42,520 nucleotides of DNA from Solidesulfovibrio aerotolerans (GCF_009856865.1 NZ_WVUD01000034.1:1-42520); one strand, 5' to 3'; positions 7,053-18,875 are shown, numbered from the stretch's first letter. The notes: generated by a model not told the origin, from the letters alone. Numbers and translations: made by a program.

Positions 7053-9068
7053 ATGCGTAAACCTTCCAAAGAAAGCCAACAAAAGAGCGTGCGGGATTGG
7101 AGCCGGGTCAAGCTCACCTGCGTCGGGATCTTTTTGGGCTTGGCCTGGGTCGCCTTGTGGTCACGGGCCGGCTATCTCCAGATTGTGGCCGGGCCGCAAT
7201 TGGCCATACAGGCCGAGCGGCAGCATGTCGCCTCCGAGATCGACAAAGGGTCGCGGGGCGAAATTTATGACCGCACCGGCCGGTTGCTGGCCAAAAGTGT
7301 CGAGATTGAGGGCCTTTTTGTGCGGCCCAAAGAAATCGTCGATGTCGACAAGACCGCCGCCTACCTGGCCAAGGTGCTCCATATGAAGGAGCAGCGGGTC
7401 AAGCAGAAGCTGCAGAGTTCGTCGAACATGGTCTACCTTTCCTGGCGGGTGGGCGACCGCACGGCCGCCAAGATTCGGGAAGCGGCCTTGCCGGGGGTTC
7501 ATTTCACCAAGGAATTCGGCCGGTTTTATCCCAACGGCCATCTGGCCAGCCAGCTTATGGGCTTTGTGGGCGTGGGCGATGTGGGCCTGGAAGGGCTGGA
7601 AAAATCCTTTGATGTCCGCTTAACCGGACGCCAGGCCAAGTTCGTGGTCCAGCGCGATGCCTCGGGGCGGCGCTACTTTTTCGATTCCCAGGGCCGGGAG
7701 CTGGCCGACATCAACGGCCACGACGTGCGCCTGACCATCGATGCCCAGATTCAGTTTTTTGCCGAAGAGGAGTTGGAAAAGGCCGTTACCACCAACAACG
7801 CCAAAGCCGGCACCTGCCTGGTGGTCCATGTGCCGACCGGCGAGATCCTGGCCATGGCCAACTATCCCTTTTTCAATCCCAACGTGGGTCGGGGGATCAG
7901 CCCCCGGGTGGCCCGCAACCACGCCGCCCTGGACGTGTTCGAGCCCGGCTCCACCATGAAGCCCCTGCTGGTGGCCGCTGCCCTCCAGGAACGCACGGTC
8001 CGGCCGGATTCGACCTTTAACTGTGAGAACGGCAAGTTCGGCCTGGCCGGGAAGGTCATCAAGGACACCCATTCCTACGGCGTGTTGCCGGTCAACCAGA
8101 TCGTTCGCGTCTCCAGCAACATCGGCGCGGCCAAGATCGGTATGCAGCTCGGTTCGGCCCGACTGCACGGCTATTTCGAGAAGCTTGGCTTTGGCCGGCC
8201 CACGGGCCTGCCCATCTCCGGCGAAGGCAAGGGCCTGTTGCGGCCCGTCAAAGCCTGGTCCGTCCTGGATCTGGCCACGGCCTCCTTTGGCCAGGGCGTG
8301 GCCATGACCCCGGTCCAGATGGCCCAGGCCTTTTTGATCCTGGCCAACGACGGTGTGTACAAGCCCTTAAAGCTCGTGGCCGATCCCGACGGGCCAGCCC
8401 CGCCGCGCCAGCCCTTCCGGGTTTTTGACGCCGATGTGGCCCGCACGGTCCAGCGTATCATGCGCGAGGTGGTCCACGAGGAGCACGGCACCGGACGCGT
8501 CGCCCAGATCCCGGGCCTGGAAACCGGCGGCAAGACCGGAACAGCCCAGAAAGCCGGGGCCGGCGGCGGCTATGGCAACAAATATCTCGGCTCCTACGTG
8601 TCCTTCGTGCCGGCCATCGGACCGGAGTACATCGTCATGGTTATGGTTGACGAACCCGAACCAAGCCACTACGGCGGCGTGGTCGCGGCCCCGGCCGTGC
8701 GCGATGTGACGCTGCGCATGCTCTCTTACCTTGGGCGCATGCCCGAGACGGTGCAGTTGGCCAAATCGCCGGCCGCTTCTGCCGCCGAGATGCCGGCGGC
8801 TTCGGTGGGACCGACCAAGGCCGATAAAGACATTTTGGCCATTGCCGCGTCCAAGTCGGTCACGACCCGGGCCATCGAGGTCCATTCCGTTCCAGATTTT
8901 TCCGGCATGCCGTTGCGCCGGGTGGTGGAAATACTGGCCGGCAAGGGCATCGTGCCGCGCCTGGAAGGGCAGGGGCTGGTGGTTTCCAAGCAAAGTCCGG
9001 CACCGGGCGCTCCCTGGCCCGGCGAGAAACAATCTGAATTCGTGCTCTGGCTGGCCAGGCCGTCCTGA
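7053..9068 (+). CDS. ftsI: Peptidoglycan transpeptidase FtsI (PBP3) with C-terminal PASTA domain
   Basis: A 671-aa class B penicillin-binding protein from the ATG at 7053. It has a short basic cytoplasmic tail, one membrane anchor (about residues 22-40), a pedestal/dimerisation domain (SRGEIYDRTGRLLA onward), and a transpeptidase domain with catalytic Ser300 in EPGSTMKP, SSN at 354-356 and KTGT from Lys494. The last 60 residues form one PASTA-like domain (VPDFSGMPLRRVVEILAGKG). FtsI cross-links septal peptidoglycan together with FtsW. A PASTA domain is common on division PBPs of Gram-positives and deltaproteobacteria but absent from E. coli FtsI. It lies 107 bp after ftsL, the largest gap in the first part of the cluster, so an internal promoter is possible but none is clear. 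Confidence 0.95.
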   Translation: MRKPSKESQQKSVRDWSRVKLTCVGIFLGLAWVALWSRAGYLQIVAGPQLAIQAERQHVASEIDKGSRGEIYDRTGRLLAKSVEIEGLFVRPKEIVDVDKTAAYLAKVLHMKEQRVKQKLQSSSNMVYLSWRVGDRTAAKIREAALPGVHFTKEFGRFYPNGHLASQLMGFVGVGDVGLEGLEKSFDVRLTGRQAKFVVQRDASGRRYFFDSQGRELADINGHDVRLTIDAQIQFFAEEELEKAVTTNNAKAGTCLVVHVPTGEILAMANYPFFNPNVGRGISPRVARNHAALDVFEPGSTMKPLLVAAALQERTVRPDSTFNCENGKFGLAGKVIKDTHSYGVLPVNQIVRVSSNIGAAKIGMQLGSARLHGYFEKLGFGRPTGLPISGEGKGLLRPVKAWSVLDLATASFGQGVAMTPVQMAQAFLILANDGVYKPLKLVADPDGPAPPRQPFRVFDADVARTVQRIMREVVHEEHGTGRVAQIPGLETGGKTGTAQKAGAGGGYGNKYLGSYVSFVPAIGPEYIVMVMVDEPEPSHYGGVVAAPAVRDVTLRMLSYLGRMPETVQLAKSPAASAAEMPAASVGPTKADKDILAIAASKSVTTRAIEVHSVPDFSGMPLRRVVEILAGKGIVPRLEGQGLVVSKQSPAPGAPWPGEKQSEFVLWLARPS

Positions 9069-9076
9069 GTGGCGAG

Positions 9077-10546
9077 ATGACGCCTATGACACCAAACGCC
9101 GCACCCGATTTGCCCGCCCTCCTTGCCACCGTGCGCCAGGGAGGCGTGGACGTGGCCGCCCATTCCGGCAAGGTTTCGCCGGGGGGCGTGTTTGTGGCTT
9201 TGCCCGGTTCCAAAGACGATGGCAGCCGGTTTGTCGCCGACGCCCTGACCCGGGGCGCGGCCTTTGTCGTGGCCGAGCCCGGGACGGTGCTGCCGGCCGG
9301 GAGTTCGGCCCGGCTGGTCGTGGCGGGCGACGCCAAGGCCGCCTTGGGCGCATTGGCCGGGGCGCGCTACGGCACCGAGTCCATGACCATGCCCGTGGTC
9401 GCCGTCACCGGCACCAACGGCAAGACCACGGTGGCCTATTTGATTGAGCGTCTGGGCACGGCTGCCGGGCGCAAGGTTGGCCTGCTTGGCACGGTGGCCT
9501 ACCGCTGGCCCGGGGTGTCCCGCGATGCAACGCTCACCACCCCCGACTGCCTGACCATCCACGAGAGCCTGGGAGCCATGGCCGCTGCCGGCTGCGATCT
9601 GGCCGTCATGGAAGCCTCATCCCACGCCCTGGACCAGGATCGACTGGCCGGCCTGACCTTTGCCGCTGCCGTTTTTACCAACCTGACCCAGGACCATTTG
9701 GACTACCACAAGGACATGGCCTCGTATTTTGAGGCCAAGGCCAAGCTGTTTCGCCGCTCTCTGTCCCGGCCCGAACACGCGGTGCTCAATTTCGATGATC
9801 CCTTCGGCCTGCGCCTTTTGCACGAATTTCCCACAGCTATCGGCTACGGCCTGACCGTGCCGCCCACCGGCTTTGCCCGTCTGCTCATCGGCGGCATCGA
9901 CCACGCCGGCCGCGACGGCCTGACCCTTGGCGCAACCTTTGGTGAGGATTCCTACGCCATCGCCTCGCCCATGCCTGGCCGCCACAACGCCCAAAACATC
10001 CTGGCGGCCTTCGGGGCGGCGCTGGTCCTCGGTCTGCCGACGCACACCCTGACCGCCCTGGCCGATTGCCACGGCGCGCCGGGGCGGCTGGAGCGCATTC
10101 CCAATCCGGCCGGCCGCACCGTGCTCGTGGACTACGCCCACACCCCTGACGCCCTGGAAAATGTGCTGTCGGCCGCCCGCGAATTCACTGCCGGCCGCTT
10201 GTTCGTGGTCTTTGGCTGCGGCGGCGACCGCGACCGCACCAAACGGCCGCTGATGGGGGCTGCTGTGGCCCGGCACGCCGACGTGGCGGTCCTCACTTCG
10301 GATAATCCCCGCCACGAAGACCCGCTGGCTATTATGGACGACGCCAAGCCGGGACTGAAAAAGGCTCGCCGGACCATCCTTGAACCGGATCGGCGGCGGG
10401 CCATCGAACTGGCGTTGTCGGAAATGCGACCCGAGGACGTGCTGGTTATCGCCGGCAAGGGACACGAAACCTATCAGCAGATCGGCGACGTGAAGCACCC
10501 GTTTTCCGACGCCGCCGTGGTCAGGGAGCTTACCGGATGCGCATGA
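9077..10546 (+). CDS. murE: UDP-MurNAc-L-Ala-D-Glu:meso-diaminopimelate ligase MurE
   Basis: A 489-aa Mur ligase that adds the third residue to the UDP-MurNAc peptide in the cytoplasm. Visible are the ATP loop TGTNGKTT (about residues 110-117), the HALDQDRL and LTQDHLDYHKDM segments of the central domain, the family loop VFGCGGDRDRTKRPLMG, and DNPRHEDP near residue 408. DNPR is the signature that selects meso-diaminopimelate over lysine, so the wall is of the usual Gram-negative type. It starts 8 bp after ftsI and overlaps murF by 10 bp. Confidence 0.97.
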   Translation: MTPMTPNAAPDLPALLATVRQGGVDVAAHSGKVSPGGVFVALPGSKDDGSRFVADALTRGAAFVVAEPGTVLPAGSSARLVVAGDAKAALGALAGARYGTESMTMPVVAVTGTNGKTTVAYLIERLGTAAGRKVGLLGTVAYRWPGVSRDATLTTPDCLTIHESLGAMAAAGCDLAVMEASSHALDQDRLAGLTFAAAVFTNLTQDHLDYHKDMASYFEAKAKLFRRSLSRPEHAVLNFDDPFGLRLLHEFPTAIGYGLTVPPTGFARLLIGGIDHAGRDGLTLGATFGEDSYAIASPMPGRHNAQNILAAFGAALVLGLPTHTLTALADCHGAPGRLERIPNPAGRTVLVDYAHTPDALENVLSAAREFTAGRLFVVFGCGGDRDRTKRPLMGAAVARHADVAVLTSDNPRHEDPLAIMDDAKPGLKKARRTILEPDRRRAIELALSEMRPEDVLVIAGKGHETYQQIGDVKHPFSDAAVVRELTGCA

Positions 10547-11937
10547 CCCTGTCTGAAATCCTGGTGGCCACCGGCGCTGTGGGCGATGTGGGCGAGCGGG
10601 GCAATCCTGTCATTGAGTCCGTGCGTATCGACAGCCGGTCGGTGGCGGCCGGGAGCCTGTTCGTCTGCATCCCGGGCACGCGCCTGGACGGCCATAATTT
10701 CGCTGCCGAGGCCATGGCCAAGGGCGCGGCCGCCATTCTGGCCGATCGGCCCCTGGCCGGCCTGCCCGCAGGCACGCCGGTTCTTTTGGTGCGCGACACC
10801 GTGGCGGCCCTTGGCAAACTGGCCCGGTCCTGGCGCGAACGGGTGGGAGCCAAACTCGTGGCCGTGTCCGGTTCGGCCGGCAAGACCACGGTCAAGGAAC
10901 TGACCGCCTCCATCCTGGGCAAGGTCGGTCCGACAGCGAAGAACTATAAAAATTTCAATAATAAGATCGGTCTGCCCCTGTCCATGCTGGAAGCCGGCGA
11001 AGCTGACCTGACCTGGGTCATGGAGCTTGGCATCTCGGCCCCGGGCGAGATGGACCCCTTGGCCGCCATTGCCGAACCCGACGTGGCCGTTATCCACAAT
11101 GTCGGGCCGGCCCACCTGGAGGCTTTGGGGGATGTGGCTGGCGTTGCCGTGGAAAAGACCAAGCTCTTTAAGGCCCTGCGCCCCGGTGGCACGGCCCTGG
11201 CCTCCATGGACTATCCCGAACTGTGGGCTGCGGCCAAGGCCGTGTGCCCCGGGGTGCTGGGCCTGTCCACCAAGGGCGGGTCGGCTCCGTACCGGGCCAA
11301 GTATCTGGGGGCTATTTCCGAAGGACGCGGCCGGTTTTTCTTAAAGCTGCGCGACCTGGAAATGGAAGTCACAACGCCCCTTACCGGCGGCCACTTCGCT
11401 GAAAACATCCTGGCTGCCGCTGCTGCCGCCCAAATCCTTGGCGCGACTGAAGAGCACATCAGCTCCGGGCTGGCCACGGCCGTTATGCCCGAACAGCGCT
11501 TTTTCTGTCGCCGCCACGGCAATTATACGCTTATTGACGATACCTATAACGCCAATCCCCTGTCCATGCGCCGGGCCATCGCCGCTGCCGCCGAATCCGC
11601 CCAGGGCAAGCCCCTGGTGCTGGTTTTGGGCGAAATGCGCGAGATGGGCAGCCACGCCGAGGCCGAGCACGCCAAGCTCGGCGGGGAAGCTGCAGCCAGC
11701 GGGGCCAAGGCGGTCTTTTACCATGGTGCCCATGCCGATGTCGTCGCCGCGGGCCTTTCGCGCCAGGGCTACGCCGGTGTGTTTGCCGTGGTGGACACCC
11801 CGGATGCCTTTCTTGAAACCCTGGCCACAACGGGCCTGAGCAGTGGCGTTTTCCTTTTCAAAGGTTCCCGCTCCATGCACATGGAGGAATATCTCGCGGC
11901 ACTGACGCAAAGCATTCAAAAGGACGTCAAGGCATGA
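10537..11937 (+). CDS. murF: UDP-MurNAc-tripeptide:D-Ala-D-Ala ligase MurF
   Basis: A 466-aa Mur ligase that adds D-Ala-D-Ala to complete the UDP-MurNAc-pentapeptide. It shows [16 protein letters not shown] in the N-terminal substrate domain, the ATP loop [12 protein letters not shown] (about residue 112), [12 protein letters not shown], the [12 protein letters not shown] motif typical of MurF, and LGEMREMG. It begins inside the end of murE (10-bp overlap) and ends in an ATGA overlap with mraY, so the three genes are probably translationally coupled. Confidence 0.97.
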   Translation: MRMTLSEILVATGAVGDVGERGNPVIESVRIDSRSVAAGSLFVCIPGTRLDGHNFAAEAMAKGAAAILADRPLAGLPAGTPVLLVRDTVAALGKLARSWRERVGAKLVAVSGSAGKTTVKELTASILGKVGPTAKNYKNFNNKIGLPLSMLEAGEADLTWVMELGISAPGEMDPLAAIAEPDVAVIHNVGPAHLEALGDVAGVAVEKTKLFKALRPGGTALASMDYPELWAAAKAVCPGVLGLSTKGGSAPYRAKYLGAISEGRGRFFLKLRDLEMEVTTPLTGGHFAENILAAAAAAQILGATEEHISSGLATAVMPEQRFFCRRHGNYTLIDDTYNANPLSMRRAIAAAAESAQGKPLVLVLGEMREMGSHAEAEHAKLGGEAAASGAKAVFYHGAHADVVAAGLSRQGYAGVFAVVDTPDAFLETLATTGLSSGVFLFKGSRSMHMEEYLAALTQSIQKDVKA

Positions 11938-13010
11938 TCTATTACTTGCTGGTGCCGCTTGTGGCGCATTTCAGCGCCGCCAATGTCTTCCGCTACATTA
12001 CGTTTCGGTCTATTGCGGCACTGTTGACTGCCTTGGTCCTGTCCATCGTTTTTGGACCCAAGTTCATTCAGGCCCTGACCCGGCTCAAGTTCGGGCAATA
12101 TATCAATAAGGATGTGGAAGCCCACCAGCAAAAGGCCGGAACCCCCACCATGGGCGGACTCTTGCTTGGCTTTTGCATCATAGTGAGCGTCCTTTTATGG
12201 GGCGATCTGGCCAACGAATACGTCTGGATGACTATTTTTGTTTTCCTGGGCTTTGGCGCGTTGGGCTTTGTCGATGACTACGCCAAGGTGGTTAAAAAGC
12301 AGAACAAGGGCTTATCCGCCAAGCAGAAGCTGCTGGGGCAGGTGCTTGTGGCCGGCGTGGCTGCGGCGGTCTTATTGACCGATCCCGAATATTCCACCCG
12401 GCTGGCTGTGCCGTTTTTAAAGCACATCACCCCGGATTTGGGCCTGTGGTATCTGCCCTTTGCCATGATCGTCATGATCGGGGCCTCCAACGCCGTCAAC
12501 CTGACCGACGGCCTTGACGGCTTGGCCATTGGCCCCATGATCGTCAATGCCGCCATGTTCGGCCTTTTCGTCTACGTGGCCGGCCATGCCCAGATGGCCC
12601 GCTATCTGCAAGTCATGCCCGTTTCCGGGGTCGGCGAGGTCACGGTCTTTTGCGGGGCGCTGGTCGGGGCGGGGCTGGGCTTTCTGTGGTTTAACGCCTA
12701 TCCGGCCCAGATTTTTATGGGCGACGTCGGGTCGCTGTCCCTTGGCGGGGTGCTGGGCTTTCTGGCTGTTCTTTGCAAGCAGGAACTGCTGCTTATCGTG
12801 GTCGGCGGCCTGTACGTGGCCGAGACCGTCTCGGTGATCCTGCAAGTCGGCTATTTCAAGATGTCCGGCGGCAAACGCATCTTTCGCATGGCCCCGCTGC
12901 ACCATCATTTTGAACTGATGGGCGTGCCGGAATCCAAAATCATCATCCGGTTCTGGATTCTCTCCATTTTACTGGCCCTGGTCGGGCTTTCCACCCTCAA
13001 ACTGCGGTAG
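11934..13010 (+). CDS. mraY: Phospho-MurNAc-pentapeptide transferase MraY
   Basis: A 358-aa polytopic membrane protein with about ten hydrophobic segments. It transfers phospho-MurNAc-pentapeptide to undecaprenyl phosphate, making lipid I. Catalytic landmarks are present: the aspartate pair in GFVDDYAKV (about residue 113), [10 protein letters not shown] (about 190), [12 protein letters not shown], and the histidine cluster PLHHHFE (about 322). The ATG overlaps the murF stop (ATGA), and murD follows after 8 bp. Length and topology are normal. Confidence 0.97.
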   Translation: MIYYLLVPLVAHFSAANVFRYITFRSIAALLTALVLSIVFGPKFIQALTRLKFGQYINKDVEAHQQKAGTPTMGGLLLGFCIIVSVLLWGDLANEYVWMTIFVFLGFGALGFVDDYAKVVKKQNKGLSAKQKLLGQVLVAGVAAAVLLTDPEYSTRLAVPFLKHITPDLGLWYLPFAMIVMIGASNAVNLTDGLDGLAIGPMIVNAAMFGLFVYVAGHAQMARYLQVMPVSGVGEVTVFCGALVGAGLGFLWFNAYPAQIFMGDVGSLSLGGVLGFLAVLCKQELLLIVVGGLYVAETVSVILQVGYFKMSGGKRIFRMAPLHHHFELMGVPESKIIIRFWILSILLALVGLSTLKLR

Positions 13011-13018
13011 GCTGCCCC

Positions 13019-14347
13019 ATGCGCGATATGCTCCATACCGATCAGCTGCGCGGCCACACGGCCGTGGTCGTGGGCGCTGGCAGTTCCGGGCGCTCGGCCG
13101 CCCGGCTTTTGGCGCGCCTTGGCGCATCGGTGCGCTTTCTGGAGAAAAACGCCGCCGCCATTGCCGAGGATTTTCGAGCCGAGGCCCAGGCTGCCGGCTA
13201 CGACCTGCGCACCGGCGAACACGGGCCGGCCGATTTCGCCGGCGCGGACATGGTGGTCCTGTCTCCGGGTATCCGGGCCGCCAGCCTCGCCCCGGCCCTG
13301 GCCGGCTGTCCCGGCGTCCAGGTGGTTTCCGAACTGGAATTGGCCTCCTGGTTCACCCCCGAGCCCATCATCGCAGTGACCGGCTCCAACGGCAAAACCA
13401 CCACCGTCATGCTCATAAGCCACCTCCTGGAGGCGGCCGGCCGCTCGGTCTTTACCGGTGGCAATATAGGCACGCCGCTCTCCGAGCACGTCCTGTCCGG
13501 CGAGCCGGCCGATGTGGTGGTGCTGGAAGTTTCCAGTTTTCAGCTCCAACTCGTCAAAAGCTTTCGCCCCCGGGTGGCCGTGCTGCTCAATTTCGCCGCC
13601 AACCACCTGGACTGGCATGCCGACATGGACGAGTACCTCTCCGCCAAGCTCAATATTTTCGCGGCCCAGCGTCCCGAGGACACGGCCATCGTGGCCGAGG
13701 AACTGCGCCCGCTGCTCACCGGCCGGCCCTTCACCCGGGCTGCCGTCACCTGGTACGGCGTGGCGTCCAATTTCCTGTGCCCGCGTCTGGCCGGCGTGCA
13801 CAACCAGTCCAACATGGAGGCGGCCTATCTGGCCTGCCGTCCCTACGGTGTTACCGAGGAACTGGCCCGCGAGGCTTTTGCCGATTTCATCCCGGCTCCC
13901 CATCGCCTGCAAATCATTGGCGAGAAGGGCGGGGTGCTCTTTGTCGATGACTCCAAGGCCACGACGATAACGGCCATGGAAGCGGCGATTAAAAGCTTTG
14001 ACCGACCGGTGCGGCTGTTGTGCGGCGGTGTGTACAAGGGCGGCGATTTGACCGCGCTTGTTGCGCTGCTCAAGGACAAAGTCGCGGCCGTGGGGCTTTT
14101 CGGAGCCAGCCGGGAAGTCTTTGAGGCGGCCTTTGCCGGGGCAGTGCCGCTTTTCTACGAACCGACACTCAAGGCTGCCATGACGCGCCTGTATGCCGAG
14201 GCCGTGCCCGGTGACGCCGTGCTGCTTTCGCCCGGCACGTCGAGCTTTGATCTCTATCCCAACTACAAGGCCCGGGGGCGGGATTTCCAGGAAATCTTCG
14301 CCGGGCTGCCGGCTCGTACCGCCGACGAGGCAGGGCAGGGCGCATGA
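13019..14347 (+). CDS. murD: UDP-MurNAc-L-alanine:D-glutamate ligase MurD
   Basis: A 442-aa Mur ligase adding D-glutamate. The N-terminal Rossmann-type domain has [16 protein letters not shown]. The ATP loop GSNGKTTT is near residue 121, followed by [18 protein letters not shown], and the C-terminal domain with VDDSKATT and [12 protein letters not shown]. Two close ATG codons (13019 and 13028) could serve as start. ftsW follows with an ATGA overlap. Confidence 0.96.
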   Translation: MRDMLHTDQLRGHTAVVVGAGSSGRSAARLLARLGASVRFLEKNAAAIAEDFRAEAQAAGYDLRTGEHGPADFAGADMVVLSPGIRAASLAPALAGCPGVQVVSELELASWFTPEPIIAVTGSNGKTTTVMLISHLLEAAGRSVFTGGNIGTPLSEHVLSGEPADVVVLEVSSFQLQLVKSFRPRVAVLLNFAANHLDWHADMDEYLSAKLNIFAAQRPEDTAIVAEELRPLLTGRPFTRAAVTWYGVASNFLCPRLAGVHNQSNMEAAYLACRPYGVTEELAREAFADFIPAPHRLQIIGEKGGVLFVDDSKATTITAMEAAIKSFDRPVRLLCGGVYKGGDLTALVALLKDKVAAVGLFGASREVFEAAFAGAVPLFYEPTLKAAMTRLYAEAVPGDAVLLSPGTSSFDLYPNYKARGRDFQEIFAGLPARTADEAGQGA

Positions 14348-15471
14348 GCAGGATCAGCGTACAGACCGCCGAGTCCCAAAAAACCGGCACCTTTGACCTC
14401 TGGCTCCTGGGCGCGGCCCTGGTGCTGGCGGGGTTGGGACTGGTGATGGTCTTTTCCTCAAGCGGTGTCATGGCCGAGCGGTTAAACGGCAACCGCTACT
14501 ATTTTTTCCATCGCCAAGGCATTTTTGCCCTGGTCAGCCTCACCCTCATGACCATTTGCGCCTGGATGCCGCGCAAGGTGCTGCATGGTCCGGTCTATTT
14601 GTGGCTGTTTGCCATTATTGGCCTGCTTGTGCTCACCATGGTGCCGCCTTTTTCCGTCAAGGCCGGCGGGGCGCGGCGCTGGATGCATCTTGGCCCCATA
14701 TCCTTGCAGCCCATGGAACTGGCCAAGGTCGTTCTGGTCATGTATCTGGCCTACTTTTTCAGCCAGAAGCAAAAGCTTGTCCGGTCGTTTTCCGTGGGTT
14801 TTCTGCCGCCGGTGGTGGTCACGGGCTTTTTGGGCCTGATCCTTTTGTTGCAGCCCGATTTCGGCGGCGCGGTCTTTTTGGGCATGCTCTTTTTCCTCAT
14901 GAGTCTGGTCGGCGGCACGCGGCTCACCTATCTGGCCGTGTCCATGGTCTTTGGCGTCGGGGCCATGGGCCTTTTGATTGCCTCCTCGCCGTATCGGTTC
15001 AAACGCTGGTTTGCCTTTCTCGATCCCTTCAAAGACCCGCAAAACGTGGGCTATCAGTTGGTCCAGTCCTTTTACGCCTTTGGTTCCGGCGGCGTGACCG
15101 GGGCCGGATTCGGGGCCGGCAAGCAAAAGCTCTTTTATCTGCCCGAAGCCCACAACGACTTTATCATGGCAGTCCTGGGTGAAGAGCTGGGCTTTATCGG
15201 CGTCTCCATTGTCTTTGTGTGCATCGGCATCCTCTTGTGGCGGGCCTTTCGGGTGGCCCTGGCCCAGGACGATCTGCGCGACCGGTTTACGGCTTATGGC
15301 ATGGGGCTGGTGCTGGGGCTGGGGTTTCTCCTCAATCTGGCCGTGGTGCTGGGCTGCGTGCCGCCCAAGGGCGTGGCCATGCCGTTTTTAAGCTACGGCG
15401 GCTCCAATCTGCTGTCCTGCTTCCTGTGCGTCGGTATTCTCTTAAATCTTTCCCGGAGTGCCCGGACATGA
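14344..15471 (+). CDS. ftsW: Septal peptidoglycan glycosyltransferase FtsW
   Basis: A 375-aa SEDS-family membrane protein with about ten membrane segments. SEDS proteins polymerise lipid II together with a cognate class B PBP, here FtsI in the same cluster. Landmarks include [45 protein letters not shown] (containing the SEDS aspartate), the [16 protein letters not shown] loop, and [11 protein letters not shown] near the end. It overlaps murD and murG by 4 bp each (ATGA), consistent with coupled translation. Confidence 0.96.
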   Translation: MSRISVQTAESQKTGTFDLWLLGAALVLAGLGLVMVFSSSGVMAERLNGNRYYFFHRQGIFALVSLTLMTICAWMPRKVLHGPVYLWLFAIIGLLVLTMVPPFSVKAGGARRWMHLGPISLQPMELAKVVLVMYLAYFFSQKQKLVRSFSVGFLPPVVVTGFLGLILLLQPDFGGAVFLGMLFFLMSLVGGTRLTYLAVSMVFGVGAMGLLIASSPYRFKRWFAFLDPFKDPQNVGYQLVQSFYAFGSGGVTGAGFGAGKQKLFYLPEAHNDFIMAVLGEELGFIGVSIVFVCIGILLWRAFRVALAQDDLRDRFTAYGMGLVLGLGFLLNLAVVLGCVPPKGVAMPFLSYGGSNLLSCFLCVGILLNLSRSART

Positions 15472-16589
15472 CGCGCGTCATCCTCACCACCGGCGGCACG
15501 GGCGGCCATATTTTCCCGGCGTTGGCCGTGGCCGAGGCCTTGCGCCGTCTGGAGCCTGCCGTCCAACTGCTGTTTATCGGCGGTGCCGGACCCGAAGGCG
15601 AGCTGGCCACCAAAGCCGGTTTGTCCTTTGTGGGGTTGCCGGCCAAGGGCGTTTTCGGCCGGGGGCTTCGCGCCCTGGCCGCGCCGTTCTGGATGGCCCG
15701 GGCCTTTGGTCTGGCTGCTGCCCGCATCCGGGAATTTGCCCCGGACGTGGTGGCCGGGTTTGGCGGCTACGCCGGCTTTATTCCTGTGGCTGCGGCCCGG
15801 CTCATGGGCGTGCCCACGGCCATCCACGAGCAAAACAGCGTTCCCGGCGTCACCAACAAGGTGCTCGGCCGGTTCGTGGACCGCGTGTATGTGACCTATC
15901 CCGACGATGGCGGGGCGTTCCCGTCCAAGCGCACCGTGCGTCTGGGCAATCCCATCCGGGCTGGTATCGCGGCCCTGGGCGAGCCCCATCCCGGCACCAA
16001 ACATCTGCTGGTCCTGGGCGGCAGCCAGGGAGCGCGAGCCATCAACGACGCGGTCATGGCCATCCTGCCCGAGCTCTTAAACGCCGGGGTCAAGGTGCGC
16101 TTGCAGGCCGGGCGGGCCGACTTCGCCCGCATCGGGGCCCTTGCTGCCGACATCCTGGCCGGTCGCCCTCCTATCGGGGACGGGGGCGGGGACGGTGACG
16201 GGCCGGACGTGGTCATTGAAAATTTCATCGACGACATGGCCGGAGCGTATGCCTGGGCCGATCTGGTCCTGGCCCGGGCCGGGGCCACCACCCTGGCCGA
16301 GGTCACGGCTGCGGGCAAACCGTCGATGCTCATTCCGTTCCCCTTTGCCACCCACGACCACCAGTCCGTCAACGCCGCCTTTTTGGCCCGCTCAGGCGCG
16401 GCCGCCGTGGTGGCCCAAAAGGATCTGCCGGGTTTTGATCTGGCCGGGACGCTGACGGCGCTTTTGGGCGACCCCGAACGTCTGGCCGCCATGGGCCGGG
16501 CAGCCACTGCCCAGGCCCTGCCCGACGCCGCTGACCGCATTGCCGCCGCCCTTTTGGGGCAGGCCGGTTCCAAGGGAGATCGCTCATGA
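15468..16589 (+). CDS. murG: Lipid I GlcNAc transferase MurG
   Basis: A 373-aa peripheral membrane glycosyltransferase (GT-B fold) that adds GlcNAc to lipid I to give lipid II. The start is the ATG overlapping the ftsW stop. Visible are the N-terminal glycine loop [44 protein letters not shown], the second G-loop [13 protein letters not shown], and the donor-site segment [16 protein letters not shown] with [12 protein letters not shown] short Gly/Asp-rich insertion ([12 protein letters not shown], about residue 240) precedes the IENFIDDM segment and is not usual. murC follows with a 4-bp overlap. Confidence 0.97.
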   Translation: MTRVILTTGGTGGHIFPALAVAEALRRLEPAVQLLFIGGAGPEGELATKAGLSFVGLPAKGVFGRGLRALAAPFWMARAFGLAAARIREFAPDVVAGFGGYAGFIPVAAARLMGVPTAIHEQNSVPGVTNKVLGRFVDRVYVTYPDDGGAFPSKRTVRLGNPIRAGIAALGEPHPGTKHLLVLGGSQGARAINDAVMAILPELLNAGVKVRLQAGRADFARIGALAADILAGRPPIGDGGGDGDGPDVVIENFIDDMAGAYAWADLVLARAGATTLAEVTAAGKPSMLIPFPFATHDHQSVNAAFLARSGAAAVVAQKDLPGFDLAGTLTALLGDPERLAAMGRAATAQALPDAADRIAAALLGQAGSKGDRS

Positions 16590-17998
16590 TGACGCCGACA
16601 GTCGGTACCGGGGCACCGGTGGCCATGCGCACCAAGGTTCGCAAAATCCATATGATCGGCATTGGCGGGTCGGGCATGAGCGGCATCGCCGAAGTGCTCT
16701 TAAATCTCGGCTACGAAGTCTCCGGCTCCGATCTGGCCATGAGCCAGACCGTACGTCGCCTGGGCGGCCTGGGCGCGGCCATCGCCATTGGCCATGGCCG
16801 GGAAAATCTCGGCAACGCCGACGTGGTGGTCAAGTCCACGGCCGTGACCAGCGACAACCCCGAGGTCATCGTGGCCCGGGAGCGCGGCATCCCGGTCATC
16901 CCCCGGGCCGAGATGCTGGCGGAACTCATGCGCCTGCGCACCGGCATCGCCGTGGCCGGCACCCACGGCAAGACCACCACCACCTCGCTTCTGGCCACCA
17001 TTTTTACCGAAGCCGGCTACGATCCGACCGTCATCATCGGCGGCCGCTTAAACGCCTACGGGGCCGGGGCGCGCCTGGGCCAGGGCGAGTATCTCATCGC
17101 CGAGGCCGATGAATCCGACGGCTCGTTTTTGTGTCTGGCCCCCATTGCCTCGGTGGTCACCAACGTCGATGCCGACCATCTGGACCACTACGCCGGCATT
17201 GAGGCCATCGACGAAGCCTTTGTCACTTTTTTAAATGGTATTCCCTTTTACGGCATTAACGTGGTATGTCTGGATGATCCGGGTGTGGCGAGGCTTTTGC
17301 CGCGCATCAACCGGCCGTTTCTGACTTACGGCTTTTCCGAAAAGGCGCGGCTTCGCGGCCGTATCATCGAGACCGGGGCCATGAGTTGCTTTGAGGTCTT
17401 TCTCGATGGCAAGCGCCTGGGTGAGATGCGGCTCAACCATCCGGGCCGCCACAACGTGCTCAACGCCCTGGGGGCCATCGGCGTTTCCCTGGAAGCCGGC
17501 ATCGATCTGTCCGTCATTGCCGAGGCCCTGGCCAAATTCGGCGGCGTGGGCCGGCGTTTCGAGCGCAAGGGCGAGGCGGGCGACGTGGTGGTGGTGGACG
17601 ACTACGGCCACCATCCGGCCGAGATCAAGGCCACCCTGGCAACAGCCAGGGCCGTTTATCCCGACCGCCGGCTGGTTGTGGCTTTCCAGCCCCACCGGTT
17701 CTCGCGCACCAAGGCCCTTTTTGGCGATTTCTGCACCTGTTTCGAGGCGGCCGACCAACTGCTGCTGACGGAAATTTATCCGGCCTCGGAAGCGCCCATC
17801 CCCGGGGTCAGCGGCGAGAGTCTGGCCCAGGGGATTCGCCAGGTCAGCAAGACCAAGGTGGCCTATTACCCGGATTTCGCCGCCATGGAAGCGGCCCTGC
17901 CCGGTATTTTGCAGCCCGGCGATCTCTTTATGACCCTTGGGGCCGGCAGCATCTGGCAGGTGGGCGCGCGCTACCTGGAGGCAGGGCGTGACGCTTGA
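16586..17998 (+). CDS. murC: UDP-MurNAc:L-alanine ligase MurC
   Basis: A 470-aa Mur ligase that starts the peptide stem. It has the N-terminal [17 protein letters not shown] nucleotide-type fold, the ATP loop [10 protein letters not shown] (about residue 125), [10 protein letters not shown], the [15 protein letters not shown] motif characteristic of MurC, and [12 protein letters not shown]. Two consecutive ATG codons at 16586 open the gene in an overlap with murG. The end overlaps the GTG of murB by 11 bp. Confidence 0.97.
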   Translation: MMTPTVGTGAPVAMRTKVRKIHMIGIGGSGMSGIAEVLLNLGYEVSGSDLAMSQTVRRLGGLGAAIAIGHGRENLGNADVVVKSTAVTSDNPEVIVARERGIPVIPRAEMLAELMRLRTGIAVAGTHGKTTTTSLLATIFTEAGYDPTVIIGGRLNAYGAGARLGQGEYLIAEADESDGSFLCLAPIASVVTNVDADHLDHYAGIEAIDEAFVTFLNGIPFYGINVVCLDDPGVARLLPRINRPFLTYGFSEKARLRGRIIETGAMSCFEVFLDGKRLGEMRLNHPGRHNVLNALGAIGVSLEAGIDLSVIAEALAKFGGVGRRFERKGEAGDVVVVDDYGHHPAEIKATLATARAVYPDRRLVVAFQPHRFSRTKALFGDFCTCFEAADQLLLTEIYPASEAPIPGVSGESLAQGIRQVSKTKVAYYPDFAAMEAALPGILQPGDLFMTLGAGSIWQVGARYLEAGRDA

Positions 17999-18875
17999 GG
18001 TATTGCCGGGGCCGCTTCTGGCTTCGCGCACCACGCTCAAACTCGGCGGGCCGGCCCTGGCCGAGGTGGTGCTGACCGAGCCGCAGGACGCGGCCGGGCT
18101 TGGCGGGATACTTGAAAATTTGGGCGGAACGCCGCTGGTCCTGGGCGGAGGCAGCAATCTGCTGGCCCGCGACGGCGAACTGCCGCTGGTGCTGGTGCGC
18201 CCGCGCATCGTCGGCGAGCCGGTCATCCTGCGGGAGCGGCCGGAAGGGAAAATCCGGGTGCGGGTCGGGGCCGGGGTCAAGCTGCAACGTTTTGTGGCCT
18301 GGCTGGCCACCCAGGGCCTTGCCGCCCTGGCCGGGCTGGTCGGCGTGCCCGGAACCGTGGGCGGGGCTGTGGCCGGCAATGCCGGCTCCTACGGCGACGA
18401 GACCGCAGCCAGGCTGGCCCGGGTCCACCTCTGGACGCCGGGAGGCGGTCTTGTCTGGCTTGGTCGCGAGGCACTGGATTTTGGTTACCGGCACTTTGCT
18501 CCCCAAGGGCAGCCCGGACAGTTTTTGATCCTGGAAGCGGAATTTGACTGCGATGTGTGCGAACCCATTGCCATTCGACAGACAATGATCGCCCACTTGA
18601 AAAAGAAACGGGCCAGCCAGCCCATCACCGCAGCCACGGCCGGCTGCGTGTTTAAAAACCCGCCCGGGGGGGCGGCGTGGCGATTGCTGGCGCAAGTGGG
18701 GTTTGCCGGCAAGCGTCTGGGCAACATGGCTTTTTCAGCGCTGCACGCCAATTTTTTAGTCAATCTGGGCGGCGGCACAAGCGGGGAGGCGCTCGAGCTC
18801 ATAGCGCTCGCGCAGGGGGCGGTCCGGGAGCGACTGGGAAGCGAACTCGAAATGGAAGTGAGGGTCGTGCCATGA
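17988..18875 (+). CDS. murB: UDP-N-acetylenolpyruvoylglucosamine reductase MurB
   Basis: A 295-aa FAD enzyme that reduces UDP-GlcNAc-enolpyruvate to UDP-MurNAc. The start is GTG at 17988 inside the murC 3' end, chosen because GGAGG precedes it by six bases. It shows NTTLKLGG-like RTTLKLGG, the FAD motif [26 protein letters not shown] and [12 protein letters not shown]. The length and FKNP form fit the shorter type II MurB. At the general-acid position of GCVFKNP a cysteine stands where serine is common; cysteine is also known in the family. The C-terminal [13 protein letters not shown] segment is typical. ftsQ follows with an ATGA overlap. Confidence 0.95.
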   Translation: MTLEVLPGPLLASRTTLKLGGPALAEVVLTEPQDAAGLGGILENLGGTPLVLGGGSNLLARDGELPLVLVRPRIVGEPVILRERPEGKIRVRVGAGVKLQRFVAWLATQGLAALAGLVGVPGTVGGAVAGNAGSYGDETAARLARVHLWTPGGGLVWLGREALDFGYRHFAPQGQPGQFLILEAEFDCDVCEPIAIRQTMIAHLKKKRASQPITAATAGCVFKNPPGGAAWRLLAQVGFAGKRLGNMAFSALHANFLVNLGGGTSGEALELIALAQGAVRERLGSELEMEVRVVP